A DNA stretch of 64,000 nucleotides from an uncultured Duncaniella sp. (GCA_910578515.1 CAJTQR010000001.1:744001-808000); one strand, 5' to 3'; positions 43,068 to 52,179 are shown, counted from the stretch's first letter. Numbers and translations: made by a program. The notes: generated by a model from the sequence alone, not told the origin.

Positions 43068-43163
43068 AAAAATTTAGATGATATTTTAAAATTCTTATCA
43101 AAGGAGATTATTTCTATACAGTGAGGGGTGTTGCAATGTTAAATATCAATAAAGACAATTTAA

Positions 43164-43530
43164 CTACTCGGATTGTTCAGATAGTTTTAGTTTTGCGAGT
43201 GCCGATATATTGGTTGCATAGCAATATCGACAACCATGTGTGCATGTATCATACTGGCTGATGCCCTTACAGAGTATGCCCCGCTGGCTTTCCGTTGAGC
43301 AGCAGTGTGGTCTGCGTTTTCGTTTTTTTGTGCAGATACACATACAGAGTCCTCCGTCTGGCGACATCTCAATATTGTTCCATTTCGACTGAAGAATACC
43401 GCTGACTCGTAGTCCGACCAGACAGGCAAATAGTGACGCACGTTTCAGCACATCAACCTTATAAGATGTTGCAGCAAGTTTCCTGATTTCCTCTATCTCA
43501 AGGAAGTTGATTTTTGGTTCCTCTCAGTCT
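43164..43530 (-). pseudogene. Tyrosine recombinase remnant joined to a DUF1848-like fragment
   Basis: Read on the minus strand, an in-frame stretch NFLEIEEIRKLAATSYKVD and LFACLVGLRVSGIL aligns with the same region of the recombinase at 55,982-57,089 (LFACLTGLRISDIL). Similarity breaks at CTKKRKRR. The same frame then reads SQYDTCTHGCRYCYATN, which is the Cys motif of DUF1848 proteins. Both partners are truncated, so this is a fusion of gene scraps. Confidence 0.65.
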
Positions 43531-43674
43531 ATTGACTCCAGATGGTATTATCTTTCTTTTCAGCGGAATCTCTTTTAATGTATGGTGTCTTGTCAAGCAT
43601 TTGCTCAATGCTTATACGTTTGATTAAGGTTAAGCGTAAACTCAACTTTGAAGCTGTTAAGTCACCTCGATGAA

Positions 43675-43918
43675 TCAGCTTATAGACTCCTCCAATAATG
43701 TTGCTACCTCCGCAACTGCCTGATAGTCCTTCTCCTTGATATCTGTCAAAGACTTTGGCTCAACGGACTGCACCCGTTGCACTTTCTCATTTCTCAATCG
43801 CGGCTTATATGAATGTTCCGAACACCGTTTGTAACAGAAACGCATCACGGTGGTCCTATACAATGAATTTATTGCTGCACCACTCACTGGTTTTCTCAAT
43901 TTTCATGTTGCTACTCAT
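43675..43918 (-). pseudogene. Remnant of a multi-HTH recombinase-associated protein
   Basis: It starts MSSNMKIEKTSEWCSNKF, matching the N-terminus of the intact protein at 57,174-58,085 (MKIKKVCEWCGTTF). A stop/frameshift follows. The next frame continues TTVMRFCYKRCSEHSYKPRL and KDYQAVAEVATLL, matching the zinc-ribbon end and first HTH, then ends early. Order and strand relative to the recombinase scrap are the same as in the intact module. Confidence 0.7.
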
Positions 43919-44979
43919 ATTGTACGTGGAAATTTCTCTCCGAGTTTGTAAATGTTCGTAACCCATTGACAACTGTTGTCAACATCCTCCATCACCTTGC
44001 TGACGCTTGGGGTTAAATGAGGTCTATTTGTAAAAATAGTAGGATGATTTTTAATCGAAAGAGTGTATCTTTGTGAATTGGCTGAAGAGGAAACAGACTC
44101 TGCTGAGGAGCAACCTGCGAACAATAAGCCAATAACGCACTGAAATAGTGAGCAGGACTGCCTGAGTGGGAGGTCTCCGAATTTCTCGAATGTCCAAAGC
44201 CATGGCGCATGATGCTTGATGGATAGATAGGCAGAGCGTAATCTTGGACAGGTAAAATGCTTCTTCCCGAAGTCATCAATCCTCTTCTCCTTGAGGATTT
44301 CCTCATGGCGTGAATGCCATTGCCCAAGCTCCTCCATGAATGTCGCCTGATTTTTCATTGCAAGTGTCTTGACAAGAGCCAGCAGCTCTCTCGCAGCCTC
44401 CACATCGGGATTTTTGGTCAGATATCTCCGGACTATTGATATCATATGAAACTGACACATTTGCACGGGGATTTGGCGAAATGCTTCAAACAGCCCCTTA
44501 AGACCATCGCATACGATACCCCATATCTTGAACCCATGCGATTTTAGCCAATCAACGCCTTCCACATAATCGTCAACTCTTTCATGCCCACGGATAAACT
44601 TGTACCACAAGACTTTATTTCTGAACGCATCTTTTATTACAACGATGCCGAAATATCGTCCCCAATAAATGGCATCCATCTCGACTATCACATCTTTGTC
44701 CTTAGAAATCACACGCTTGTGACGCATTGACCCAAGCATGTTCCATACAGTCTTGATGCAAATCCCATACTTGATGGATAGCTGAGCCAAAGTTTGCTTG
44801 CCTTCAATGTAATCATGTTCTACATCGCTGAGATTTATACGCTTGCCTCCAACAAATTGACGCCCACAATCCTTACATTTATATAGCTGCTTACCTGCTT
44901 TGTGACCATTCTTTACCACATTTAATGAGGAGCAGAACACGCTTTTTTTGCTCATCTGAGTTGTTTTCAAATGGTACAA
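43915..44979 (-). pseudogene. IS256-family transposase (Zn-binding variant), C-terminus lost
   Basis: The open frame encodes 354 residues. The N-terminal zinc finger (KNGHKAGKQLYKCKDCGRQF), the first catalytic Asp region (VIVEMDAIYWGRYFGIVVIK) and the second (IWGIVCDGLKGLFEAFR, with VQMCQFHM) are good. After FEKFGD the family's NTNN-x-LEG motif, which carries the catalytic Glu, is missing and the sequence becomes Ser/Cys-rich noise. The frame then runs out of the left terminal repeat into flanking DNA. It is therefore probably inactive. Confidence 0.7.
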
Positions 44980-45035
44980 ATTTACTAAATATCAGCTAAT
45001 TACAAGCCTTTATCCTACTTTTTTACAATTAGACC
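44021..45035 (-). mobile_element. IS256-type (zinc-binding variant) insertion sequence, damaged
   Basis: Terminal inverted repeats are visible: GGTCTATTTGTAAAAATAG (continuing TAGGAT) at 44021-44045, and the complement of GGTCTAATTGTAAAAAAG (continuing TAGGAT) at 45012-45035, about 24 bp with two differences. The element is about 1.0 kb and contains one transposase gene. No matching 8-9 bp target duplication flanks it, which suggests later rearrangement at one end. Confidence 0.72.
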
Positions 45036-45060
45036 GTAACATCTAAATCAATGTTGTCGT

Positions 45061-45880
45061 TTACAAATAAGCCCAGGTTTTGCTGTTCAAGGAACTACCT
45101 CGTATTTTTGCTGTAGGAGCATATTCTTTAATAAGTAATTTAACTATTAGACCCACACTTTCTGTCGCATTTGGACCTAATGTAATTTCAATATTCTCAA
45201 ATGCAGATTCTTTCAGCGGTAAATCGATATATTTAAAAGGGTTTGAGCGCTTCTCTGCAATTATCTTACGAAACTCATCAAATGATAATATGTCTTTTAT
45301 GGATTTAATAGGCGCAGCGAATAATCGGAAGCGTACTTCATTTTGAAAAGCCCATTTTATATCTTTATATAGCCCTATGTAATTTTCAAAATTTTTTTCA
45401 GTCAATTCATTAAATACTACAGTCTGATTTACGCCTATATCAATTTCACGTTTGCCAAACGGTTTCTTATAGTAGTTTATTGGATGATAGCATTTTGAGG
45501 TATCAAGATTACCAAATATTGAAAAAGGTATGTATGCAACACATACATACCATCCTATTCCTATCCATTGTAGGTGGTTCGCTCATTTGTTCAGTTCTCA
45601 AAAAGCATTTAATAAGCACCTTTTCCCAATCGATACATTCTTTATCCAGACCAATTCTAATTCCGATACCGCCTTTAGCATACATATGCCACAATGGGAT
45701 ATTTTCTTCCTCTGATTCTGTCCAGCATGATACATAGGTATATGGACTCCAATTTAATCCTAAGCAATAGAAATTGCGCTCGCAATTGTCATCCATTCTA
45801 TCCAATCTATTAAAACGTATTGTTTTATTCTTGAGAATAAGAACAAGATTCTCAAGAGATGTATAATGATATATTTTCAC
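45061..45880 (-). pseudogene. DUF2971 family gene split by one frameshift
   Basis: The 5' part (from 45880) starts MKIYHYTSLENLVLILKNK, and the DUF2971 hallmarks RFNRLDRMDDNCERN and SCWTESEEENIPLWHMYA follow. Near 45,550 a single-base shift moves the frame. The correct continuation GWYVCVAYIPFSIFGNL is open and joins directly to the 3' part (KDIKWAFQNEVRFRLF, ending at 45061). Restoring one base gives one protein of about 272 residues. DUF2971 proteins occur often in defence and mobile regions; their function is unknown. Confidence 0.8.
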
Positions 45881-46035
45881 TGGTTATTAATAATTGAGTA
45901 GTTATAAAAATACTTCAATATCGTTCAAAGTTCGATGCAGCATATTTACATCACTGATTATCAGAGACAATTCATTTTAATCGGTACAACCTCTGTTTTT
46001 TACAAGTACACAGAATGTGGGAACAAATGCAAACC

Positions 46036-46258
46036 GTTGTATTTCATGGTTTTGCATATACGTGTTGTACCGTCTTCTTTCAGCCATTTTGTGGAATGTT
46101 CACTATCAGGTTCAATGTGTTGAATGGTAGGGTATTTCCGCATAGATGTTACAGAACGCTTACTGAATGCAAAGGTAGTGGTTTTCTTGGAATTTCTGTG
46201 TGTTACATTGGGATTTATACACTCGAATATTTGATTCGTTTGAAAAAGTGTAATAAAC
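46036..46258. repeat. Direct repeat copy A (downstream of the caspase operon)
   Basis: About 223 bp that aligns with 49050-49284 in the same orientation. 46036-46198 and 49050-49211 are highly similar (sharing TTTGCATATACGTGTTGTAC, TTCTTTCAGCCATTTTGTGG and ATGTTACAGAACGCTT), a divergent middle follows, and a second block is similar again (TTGATTC...GAAAAAGTGTA). On the minus strand both copies encode a related peptide containing FSKRSVTSMRK and HSTKWLKE. This could be a duplicated gene scrap or a small mobile unit. Confidence 0.75.
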
Positions 46259-46312
46259 TATGGTTGATTCATTGAGAAACGTGTAACCTGTTCCAACTAT
46301 TCGTTTAAAATA

Positions 46313-47092
46313 TTATATCAACTTCTCTGGTCTGAGTTTTACGATAAACGGTGGTTGTGATGAGCGCGTATATCCTTCAATATAGGGAGTTTGCTTTCCT
46401 GCGGAAAGTTGCTCTACTTGTTCTGCTGCAAGTGAGTGAATATAACCAATTCCATATACACCATTTTGGTATTCTTGGTTTTGAACTATATCCTTTGCGG
46501 TCTGTAGTAGTGAGTGAATATAATAACCTCCGAATTTTGAGTTTTCTGCTGCTTCTTCTCCTGGAGATACAGATGATGCCACGACAAACATTCCTTTGGG
46601 TAATTTTCGCAATACATCATTGTAAAGTTTTCGACATTTTACACTGTATGTTTCTAAATCAACAGCTGAAAAAGTCCTTGATTCCAAGATGCCACCTTTT
46701 TCCAGTTCCTCGATCACTTGACAGCTGTCTGATATCAACATTGTGGTTGTATTTTCCCCAATCCGATCTTGTAACCAGGCATTATAGATTCCTTCATTGT
46801 GATTTAACCAGTAAACAGGACCTTTTTCTTCATCATATGACCCATGACCCGTATAGAATATAAGGTAGTAATCGACTAGTCCTGCATTCCTGAAATAATT
46901 TTCAAGCCACTCGGCTGTACTGTTGTCAGGTGCAACGGTTATTTCATTATCTTCCCATGCTCCGCCATAATTACTGAGAAGGAATCTGCAAATGTTTGCG
47001 ATATCGACACTCACTCCTTTGAGAAAATTTGATACATCTCCAGAATTATGTATGATTAAGGCTTTACGCCTCACTGCCGGTATTATTTTCAT
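46313..47092 (-). CDS. Caspase-like cysteine protease (C14 family), second in operon
   Basis: 259 residues with the caspase p20/p10 fold. An N-terminal strand ALIIHNSGD, then FLKGVSVDIANICRFL and GGAWEDNEI, the catalytic His83 in FYTGHGSYD, and the catalytic Cys124 in LISDSCQVIEE. The p10-like part has SSVSPGEEAAENSKFGGYY. There is no extra sensor or effector domain and no signal peptide. Its ATG overlaps the membrane-protein gene by 29 nt, so it is the third gene of a coupled operon. It shares the FLxGVSxD and GGAWExxEI motifs with the first caspase. Targets are unknown. Confidence 0.88.
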   Translation of the reverse strand: MKIIPAVRRKALIIHNSGDVSNFLKGVSVDIANICRFLLSNYGGAWEDNEITVAPDNSTAEWLENYFRNAGLVDYYLIFYTGHGSYDEEKGPVYWLNHNEGIYNAWLQDRIGENTTTMLISDSCQVIEELEKGGILESRTFSAVDLETYSVKCRKLYNDVLRKLPKGMFVVASSVSPGEEAAENSKFGGYYIHSLLQTAKDIVQNQEYQNGVYGIGYIHSLAAEQVEQLSAGKQTPYIEGYTRSSQPPFIVKLRPEKLI

Positions 47093-47882
47093 TGTCTTTT
47101 GTTATTTGTTCTAAAATAGAGGGGATGAAACGCTCGCTAAAAGAAGCAATAAATGAAGCAAGTATATAAGCTAAAAGTTCTTCATTCTGTGCTATCGATG
47201 GAAGAATAAGGTGACATCTTATCGCTACCATTGCTATGAGCGAGAAGATTACTCCTATTACAATTCGTGAATAACACTCCAAAAGATGTAGTCCGAACCC
47301 TCCAAATCCGGAGTTTTTGATTTTGCCATAACGTGCCCAAATGGATACGAAAGCACCTAATATACCAAAAACGACTCCAAAGAACCAAGGATTGAAATAA
47401 TCACTTATATACATGAAGAATCCTGCTAAAAATGCCATGATTACAGCAGGAAATCCTGATCCCAAAAACAACCATCGAGAAAATTCACGATTCCTTTCCT
47501 TTAAATATTTTTGTGCATTGTCTATGATTTTAGGAATATCCTCAAATTGACAATTAAGGGCATGGATATAGCCTATGCCTAGGCTTCTTTTAAATTCAAG
47601 CTGAATATCCTTGGGGAGATGTTTGGTAGGAACAGCTTCTGCAAGTTGTAGTGTTGCGATTGCACGTGATATTTCAGAAGCCTTGTCGTCGTTGTTTCTT
47701 AGGTCTACGTAATCCAAGTCATATTCATAATCAATGAATATAATATAACCATCTTTGTCATTACCCTTCTTATCAGGATCGTAACTGTATTGGATTAAGT
47801 ACATATCCGTGATATTGAAGTAATCACGATATAGCTTTTGATCCTCGTCCTTTGCTGTTTTATCTACCTGATTTTTGCTCAT
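47064..47882 (-). CDS. Four-helix membrane protein between the two caspases
   Basis: 272 residues. A soluble N-terminal part (about 1-130) contains a short conserved-looking motif SLGIGYIHALNCQF. Four hydrophobic helices follow at about 137-158, 166-184, 207-224 and 236-255, the last with the motif ASFIASFSERFIPSIL. There is no signal peptide or gasdermin-like feature that I can recognise. Its start overlaps the first caspase by 4 nt and its end overlaps the second by 29 nt. The likely roles are protease substrate/pore effector or membrane anchor for the proteases, both inference. Confidence 0.8.
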   Translation of the reverse strand: MSKNQVDKTAKDEDQKLYRDYFNITDMYLIQYSYDPDKKGNDKDGYIIFIDYEYDLDYVDLRNNDDKASEISRAIATLQLAEAVPTKHLPKDIQLEFKRSLGIGYIHALNCQFEDIPKIIDNAQKYLKERNREFSRWLFLGSGFPAVIMAFLAGFFMYISDYFNPWFFGVVFGILGAFVSIWARYGKIKNSGFGGFGLHLLECYSRIVIGVIFSLIAMVAIRCHLILPSIAQNEELLAYILASFIASFSERFIPSILEQITKDNENNTGSEA

Positions 47883-48655
47883 TTTACCAAGAATGGAGGA
47901 AATACCAGAGAATATTGTTCAGAATCATAAACTCCCGAATTAAGTGTCATAGTTAGCTTGGGATGCTGGTTATTATTGCTTTTTTTCATCACGTTTGCCT
48001 TGGCTGCAGCGTGAATGGCATCTATGGGGATAACACTCCCTCTAATATGGGTATTATTGACACAATCATTGGCGACATTGAGCAAGTTGTAGCTATAAAG
48101 TCCACCTTTAGACGTGTCATTTGCACTTTCTCCTGGAGATACGGCGGAGGCAAATGTGAATGCTCCGGTTGGAACAGATTCTATATGGCTGTTATATAAA
48201 TTTCGCAAATAATCTCGATGCAGTGAAAATTGTCTTTGAGCAAGAGCTTCACTGAGTATTCCACCTTCTCTATATAAATTGACAAAGCATTGGCAACTAT
48301 CTGCAATCATCAATACTTTTTGAGCAGGGAACCAACTTTTTATTGTTGATAACGATACATCATTACCATCAGAAAGTTCAAAATATGTTTCTCTATTTCT
48401 CAAAGCATAACCATGTCCGGCAAACACAATAACTGCATAGTCTAATCCTCCCATTCGTCTTCCGTAAATGGTTGAGTGAAGTCCTGCTGAAGTCCAATCA
48501 TAAACCTTTGGTATTATCTCGTCATTTTCCCAGGCACCTCCATTATCACTTTTAAAGAAAGAAAGGTAATTATCCACATCACGCGATACTCCCGGCAGGA
48601 AGTTTCCTTTGCTGGGCGTACCTTGATTTCCAATAATTATAAGACAACGTTTCAT
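47879..48655 (-). CDS. Caspase-like cysteine protease (C14 family), first in operon
   Basis: 258 residues. A strand RCLIIIGNQG, then NFLPGVSRDVDNYLSFF and GGAWENDEI, the catalytic His81 in IVFAGHGYA, and the catalytic Cys121 in MIADSCQCF. The C-terminal p10-like region has SAVSPGESANDTSKGGLYS and a hydrophobic end. Like the second caspase it lacks fused domains, which is unusual because many bacterial caspases carry TPR, WD40 or TM parts. Here the TM part is a separate, translationally coupled gene. It is transcribed from a consensus promoter about 135 nt upstream. Confidence 0.88.
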   Translation of the reverse strand: MKRCLIIIGNQGTPSKGNFLPGVSRDVDNYLSFFKSDNGGAWENDEIIPKVYDWTSAGLHSTIYGRRMGGLDYAVIVFAGHGYALRNRETYFELSDGNDVSLSTIKSWFPAQKVLMIADSCQCFVNLYREGGILSEALAQRQFSLHRDYLRNLYNSHIESVPTGAFTFASAVSPGESANDTSKGGLYSYNLLNVANDCVNNTHIRGSVIPIDAIHAAAKANVMKKSNNNQHPKLTMTLNSGVYDSEQYSLVFPPFLVK

Positions 48656-48790
48656 TATTTTAACAATCGAATAATTTTAATTTATAACTTATCCCTCTCA
48701 AATAAAGAGAAAAGGCAGTAATCTTCATTTTGATTTTAACAAAACTATGAACATGTTAGATTACAAAAGATATGAAAACTACTAATAATG

Positions 48791-48822
48791 CAAAAATAAC
48801 CAATTTAGTTGAACTTCCCAAA
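48791..48822 (-). promoter_or_regulatory. Promoter of the caspase operon
   Basis: On the minus strand TTTG (48822-48819) and TATTTTTG (48798-48791) are separated by exactly 20 nt. The leader to the first ATG is about 130 nt. The remainder of 48656-49049 shows no gene. Confidence 0.75.
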
Positions 48823-49049
48823 GTTTTATTTGTTAAAGAACGAGATTAGAAACACTTTTTCCTCGTGGAGAATATCGAATAAAAAAATCGAGAGTGTTAT
48901 GTGCCCCGGATAAATTTCTAAACAAACATCCGTTTCAAGCAAGGAAACTTACTATTCTTGAACAAAGCCAAACCCTCCCCATAAGGATTTGGGCTGTAAC
49001 TAATAATAGAGTGTATTTACTGTTTTGACAAATACGCAGGGTAGAAAAT

Positions 49050-49284
49050 GTTGTATTTCACAGCTTTGCATATACGTGTTGTACCGCCTTCTTTCAGCCA
49101 TTTTGTGGAATGTCTGCTATCAGATTCAATGTATTGAACGATAGGGCATTTCCGCATGGATGTTACAGAACGCTTGCTGAATACAAAGTAGTGTTTTTCT
49201 TGGAATTTCTGCGATTTGCGGTGGAATTTTTGCGTTCCGATTATTTTGGGAACTTGATTCATTGGAAAAAGTGTAGTGAAACTG
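49050..49284. repeat. Direct repeat copy B (upstream of the caspase operon)
   Basis: The partner of 46036-46258. On the minus strand it has an 81-codon open frame (from 49262, ending KYNIFYPAYLSKQ) whose middle matches the peptide of copy A. The two copies bracket the caspase cassette about 3.0 kb apart. Confidence 0.75.
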
Positions 49285-49311
49285 AATTAATCGCTTGGAA
49301 AAGTGTTTACA

Positions 49312-49408
49312 TACCATAAATGGTACACTTCTATTCGGGTGACATTATTATATTCTATCGGGTATAATTCTTTGTCTAACATCAATATTATACCTGAAAT
49401 GGTATAAA
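49312..49408. promoter_or_regulatory. Cluster of GGTATA/TATACC inverted repeats
   Basis: TACCAT-AA-ATGGTA at 49312-49325 and TTATACC...GGTATAA at 49388-49407 are palindromic, with a further GGGTATAAT half-site between them. The pattern is that of an operator array for an XRE/antitoxin-type repressor, but no such gene remains next to it. Confidence 0.4.
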
Positions 49409-49909
49409 TCAATAGACTTGACAGAACTCCATAATATCGAGCATCTGATATAGTATTTCGTCAATGGCGGAATGCCAGCTTTGATGAAAATGACCGTAGT
49501 ACAAATGACTTACTGGGTGATTGTCAGTTTTAAGATGATACAGGATCATATCCATTGTTTTTCTTTCAGATTGTACATCTTCAAGAAGTGATGAATCGTT
49601 CTCAGCCCATTGGTTAAGGTTGCTTTTTGAGAATAGCTTACAATGTGATGGTACAGTATGTGTGACAAATGTATCAATCAAGAAGTTTGCACTGATGGTA
49701 TTCATCTTATCGGTGTCGTAAATAGGAGCTTCATTATTCCAATATAAATTGCGGGAAATATCATTTTCTTGCAACTCATTGTAGTGAACACGATATTTCC
49801 GTTTGTTCCATTCATTTATGCGATAAATACGGTCAATAGAAATGGCTCCGCCTACACAAAGGATAGTACGATTACAGGCTTGGAGAATAGTATAATCAGG
49901 GATAGCGAT
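49409..49909 (-). pseudogene. Metallophosphoesterase, N-terminus missing
   Basis: The minus-strand frame reads IPDYTILQACNRTILCVGG, AISIDRIYRINEWNK, TFVTHTVPSHC, QSERKTMDMILYHLK, and ends with the metal-binding YYGHFHQSW and MLDIMEF. This is the C-terminal half of a calcineurin-like phosphoesterase. The N-terminal D-x-H, GD and GNHD metal sites are absent. Upstream the frame hits a stop inside the long inverted repeat at 49910-49960. The gene is therefore truncated at that junction. Confidence 0.75.
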
Positions 49910-49960
49910 GAAGCGTATTCTATGCTAAAATCCAAGCGATTTTGGCATAGAATACGCTTC
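49910..49960. repeat. 23-bp inverted repeat at a gene-truncation junction
   Basis: Arms GAAGCGTATTCTATGCTAAA plus ATC and GATTTTGGCATAGAATACGC plus TTC differ at one base and are separated by 5 nt. It lies exactly where the truncated DUF6371 gene meets the truncated phosphoesterase. It has no T tract, so it is not a normal terminator. Confidence 0.8.
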
Positions 49961-50716
49961 TTCCTACGAGAACGGACAGACTGTTGGCGTGGAAACAACC
50001 GTTCTTTCCACCCGATGCAATCCATAGGAATTGGGGTAGGTAGTAGGAGGCAATGATTGCCGTTTTCTCGCTTTCGACCAATGCAACAGGACGGTTTTGT
50101 CTTCTGGAAGCAGATGCTCACCGAAGAAACATTGCTTCAGATTATAGTCCTCTTTATGTAGTACGGAGTGTACCCACGTGACATGATTATAGAGTTCTTT
50201 TATCCGTTTGCCAGTTGCCGGATTGTAAAGCATTATCTTACCTGTGCGTACTCTGTTTTGATAATCCGTTTGCCAAAATACGGTTGCACCGTCCCAATGC
50301 TTGAAAGTACCTACTTTGTATTTCTTCATCAGTTTCAATGTCTCCGCTTCTCCGAATTGAGCCGATAGAAATTGAAACAGTTTGTTGTCAGGATAGCGTT
50401 GTAACGACAGATTGACTATCTTCAAATCAATGTAATAAGTGGCTTTGAGCTGCGCTTCTCTAATAGATACATGTTTTTGGAAGCTATCCTCAAACAACTT
50501 TTCTTTCTCAGATGGATTCCGTTCAAAGTAATCACGGGGCGTGAAGTGATAACCGCATTTCTGTTCGTGGTCACAACGTCCCACGTAATCCGGAAACTGG
50601 ATTTGTCTCTCAGTATCAATGTACTTGGAAAAACATCTTTTGCGATGACAGTTCGAACAAGTATGCTGGGTGCTGACACCTTTGTAGGGTTCTAATATGA
50701 ATCTATGTGTACTCAT
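49925..50716 (-). pseudogene. DUF6371 primase-like protein, frameshifted and truncated
   Basis: The N-terminus has a CHC2-type zinc ribbon (CSNCHRKRCFSKYID, then CDHEQKCGYH) and a long conserved middle (VGTFKHWDGATVFWQTDYQN). At LLPEDKTV a one-base shift breaks the frame. The correct phase continues PVALVESEKTAIIASYYLPQ and FLWIASGGKNGCFHANSLSVL, the toprim-like core, and then runs into the inverted repeat and stops. In Bacteroides-type mobilizable elements this gene accompanies DUF3987 and supports element replication. It is non-functional here. Confidence 0.75.
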
Positions 50717-50791
50717 AGTTTTCTTGTTTTATATGTCACTTTTGTCGTTATTGTCGTTTTCTCTTGGAAAGTGTCAAAACCGACAAAAATG

Positions 50792-52168
50792 TCATGGGTT
50801 AATCTTTGAATATTCTCCATGCTTCTCTTTGCGGAACAGAGTTCCGATATTGTCATTGAGAAAGCGTTGAAATGTCCGCTCCTTCATTCCGTTTTGCTCA
50901 GCTATTTGTATAGCTTGGGCAGTTGTAAAGGATGGAGGCAGCAGATTGACTATCGCCTGTTGTTGGCTGTTGAGAGCATTCTCATTCAGAATATTTTGTA
51001 CGCTCAATGCGGATTCCTTGAAATACTCCGTCAGTTTAATGGCTCTCTCCACAGTCAATAGGTCAATACAAACCTTGTCGCACTCTCCGCAAGTCCATCG
51101 TACCAGTTGGATAATCAGACAGAAGCGGATGATGTATATTTCCAGCTTGCAATAGATACTTACAATCGTGTCATTTGTTTCCCGGTCGCACAACTCTGAG
51201 AAATGGTGTTGCCACTCGTAAAGCCGTCTCTTGGCATCCTCTGAGAAGAAAAGAATTTGCGGTTCAATCTCTCCGTGTTCATTGAGGTGACACTCTGATT
51301 GTATCAGTTTGTCAATGATGTTATTCCACTCTTGCTCTATATCTTCCGGCAGCTCTTTGTCGTTCCACCGTGCCTTCTGTTGCAGATTGGGCATCACAAA
51401 CAGGATGCGGTCGATAAATCCATTGCTGGATCGTTCACCTTTAGCCAACTCGTTCAAGATTTTCTTTTGGATAGTACCAATGACCGAGATTTACGGACGC
51501 TTGATGACGATGGAACTCTTGGCATTCTTGCGGTCGGACATGGTGGTCTTGGCACTGAACACTGAGAGCCAGAACTGTTCCTCCGAACCGTTGTTATAGC
51601 GGTTGAAATTCTTGAACCAAGCGGACAATTCATCAGCCCACGAGCATAGCCCACGTTTGTTTTGCGCATGAATGAGGCTCAATCCTTCGGGCGTTACATC
51701 CGAAACCAAGAAGCGTTTGCGGATAGGCTCTTGCGGAAATTGCTCACTACCGCTTTCAGCATGTTCCTTGCGGCTCATGCTCATCAGCTCATCGTACTTG
51801 GAAAGAGCCTTTTCAAATTCCTGATTCTGTCGGTAGTCATAATCAAGAAACGGCTTCATCGCAAAGCTGAGTGGATGGCTTTTGTTCGCTCCCGGTCTTC
51901 CAATCAATGCCATATACAGGATGGGGCTTTCCAGCCAGCCTTGCTTGATTTGGGCAAGGTGTGTGTTGCCTATGCCGACTGCTATTGCCGTGAGGATGGC
52001 TGCGGCAATGTAGTCGGTAGGGTAGTTATGGCATTCGTGTACCTCACGGATGATGCGTTGAATTTTTGCCGGGAATATACTGATTGGGAATGCCGTACCA
52101 GACAATCTTGTGCTTAAATCAATCGCTTCATCAATGATGGATGCCGGATTAATAGAATATGTATCCAT
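50792..52168 (-). pseudogene. DUF3987 (YfjI-like) replication protein with an in-frame stop
   Basis: From 52168 the N-terminal half reads SIIDEAIDLSTRLSGTAFP and carries a P-loop-like GRPGANKSHPL and the SDVTPEGLSLIHAQNKRGLC motif of DUF3987 NTPases. A TAA at 51493-51491 after KRP interrupts it. The same frame continues ISVIGTIQKKILNELAKG and runs to 50792 with the remaining helicase-like part. Without the stop it would be one protein of about 458 residues. It is a typical replication gene of Bacteroidota mobilizable elements. Confidence 0.85.
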
Positions 52169-52179
52169 AGCCCAACCTA

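Noticed and set aside
47064..47882. Membrane protein as a bacterial gasdermin
   Set aside because: It has four clear hydrophobic helices and none of the gasdermin features I could look for, such as an N-terminal palmitoylated Cys with beta-rich content.
46313..48655. The two caspases as a recent gene duplication or assembly repeat
   Set aside because: They share motifs but differ widely over most of their length, so they are diverged paralogues.
48656..49049. Possible CRISPR-like or tandem repeats upstream of the caspase operon
   Set aside because: No regular repeat-spacer pattern is present; only the promoter and the single repeat copy B were supported.
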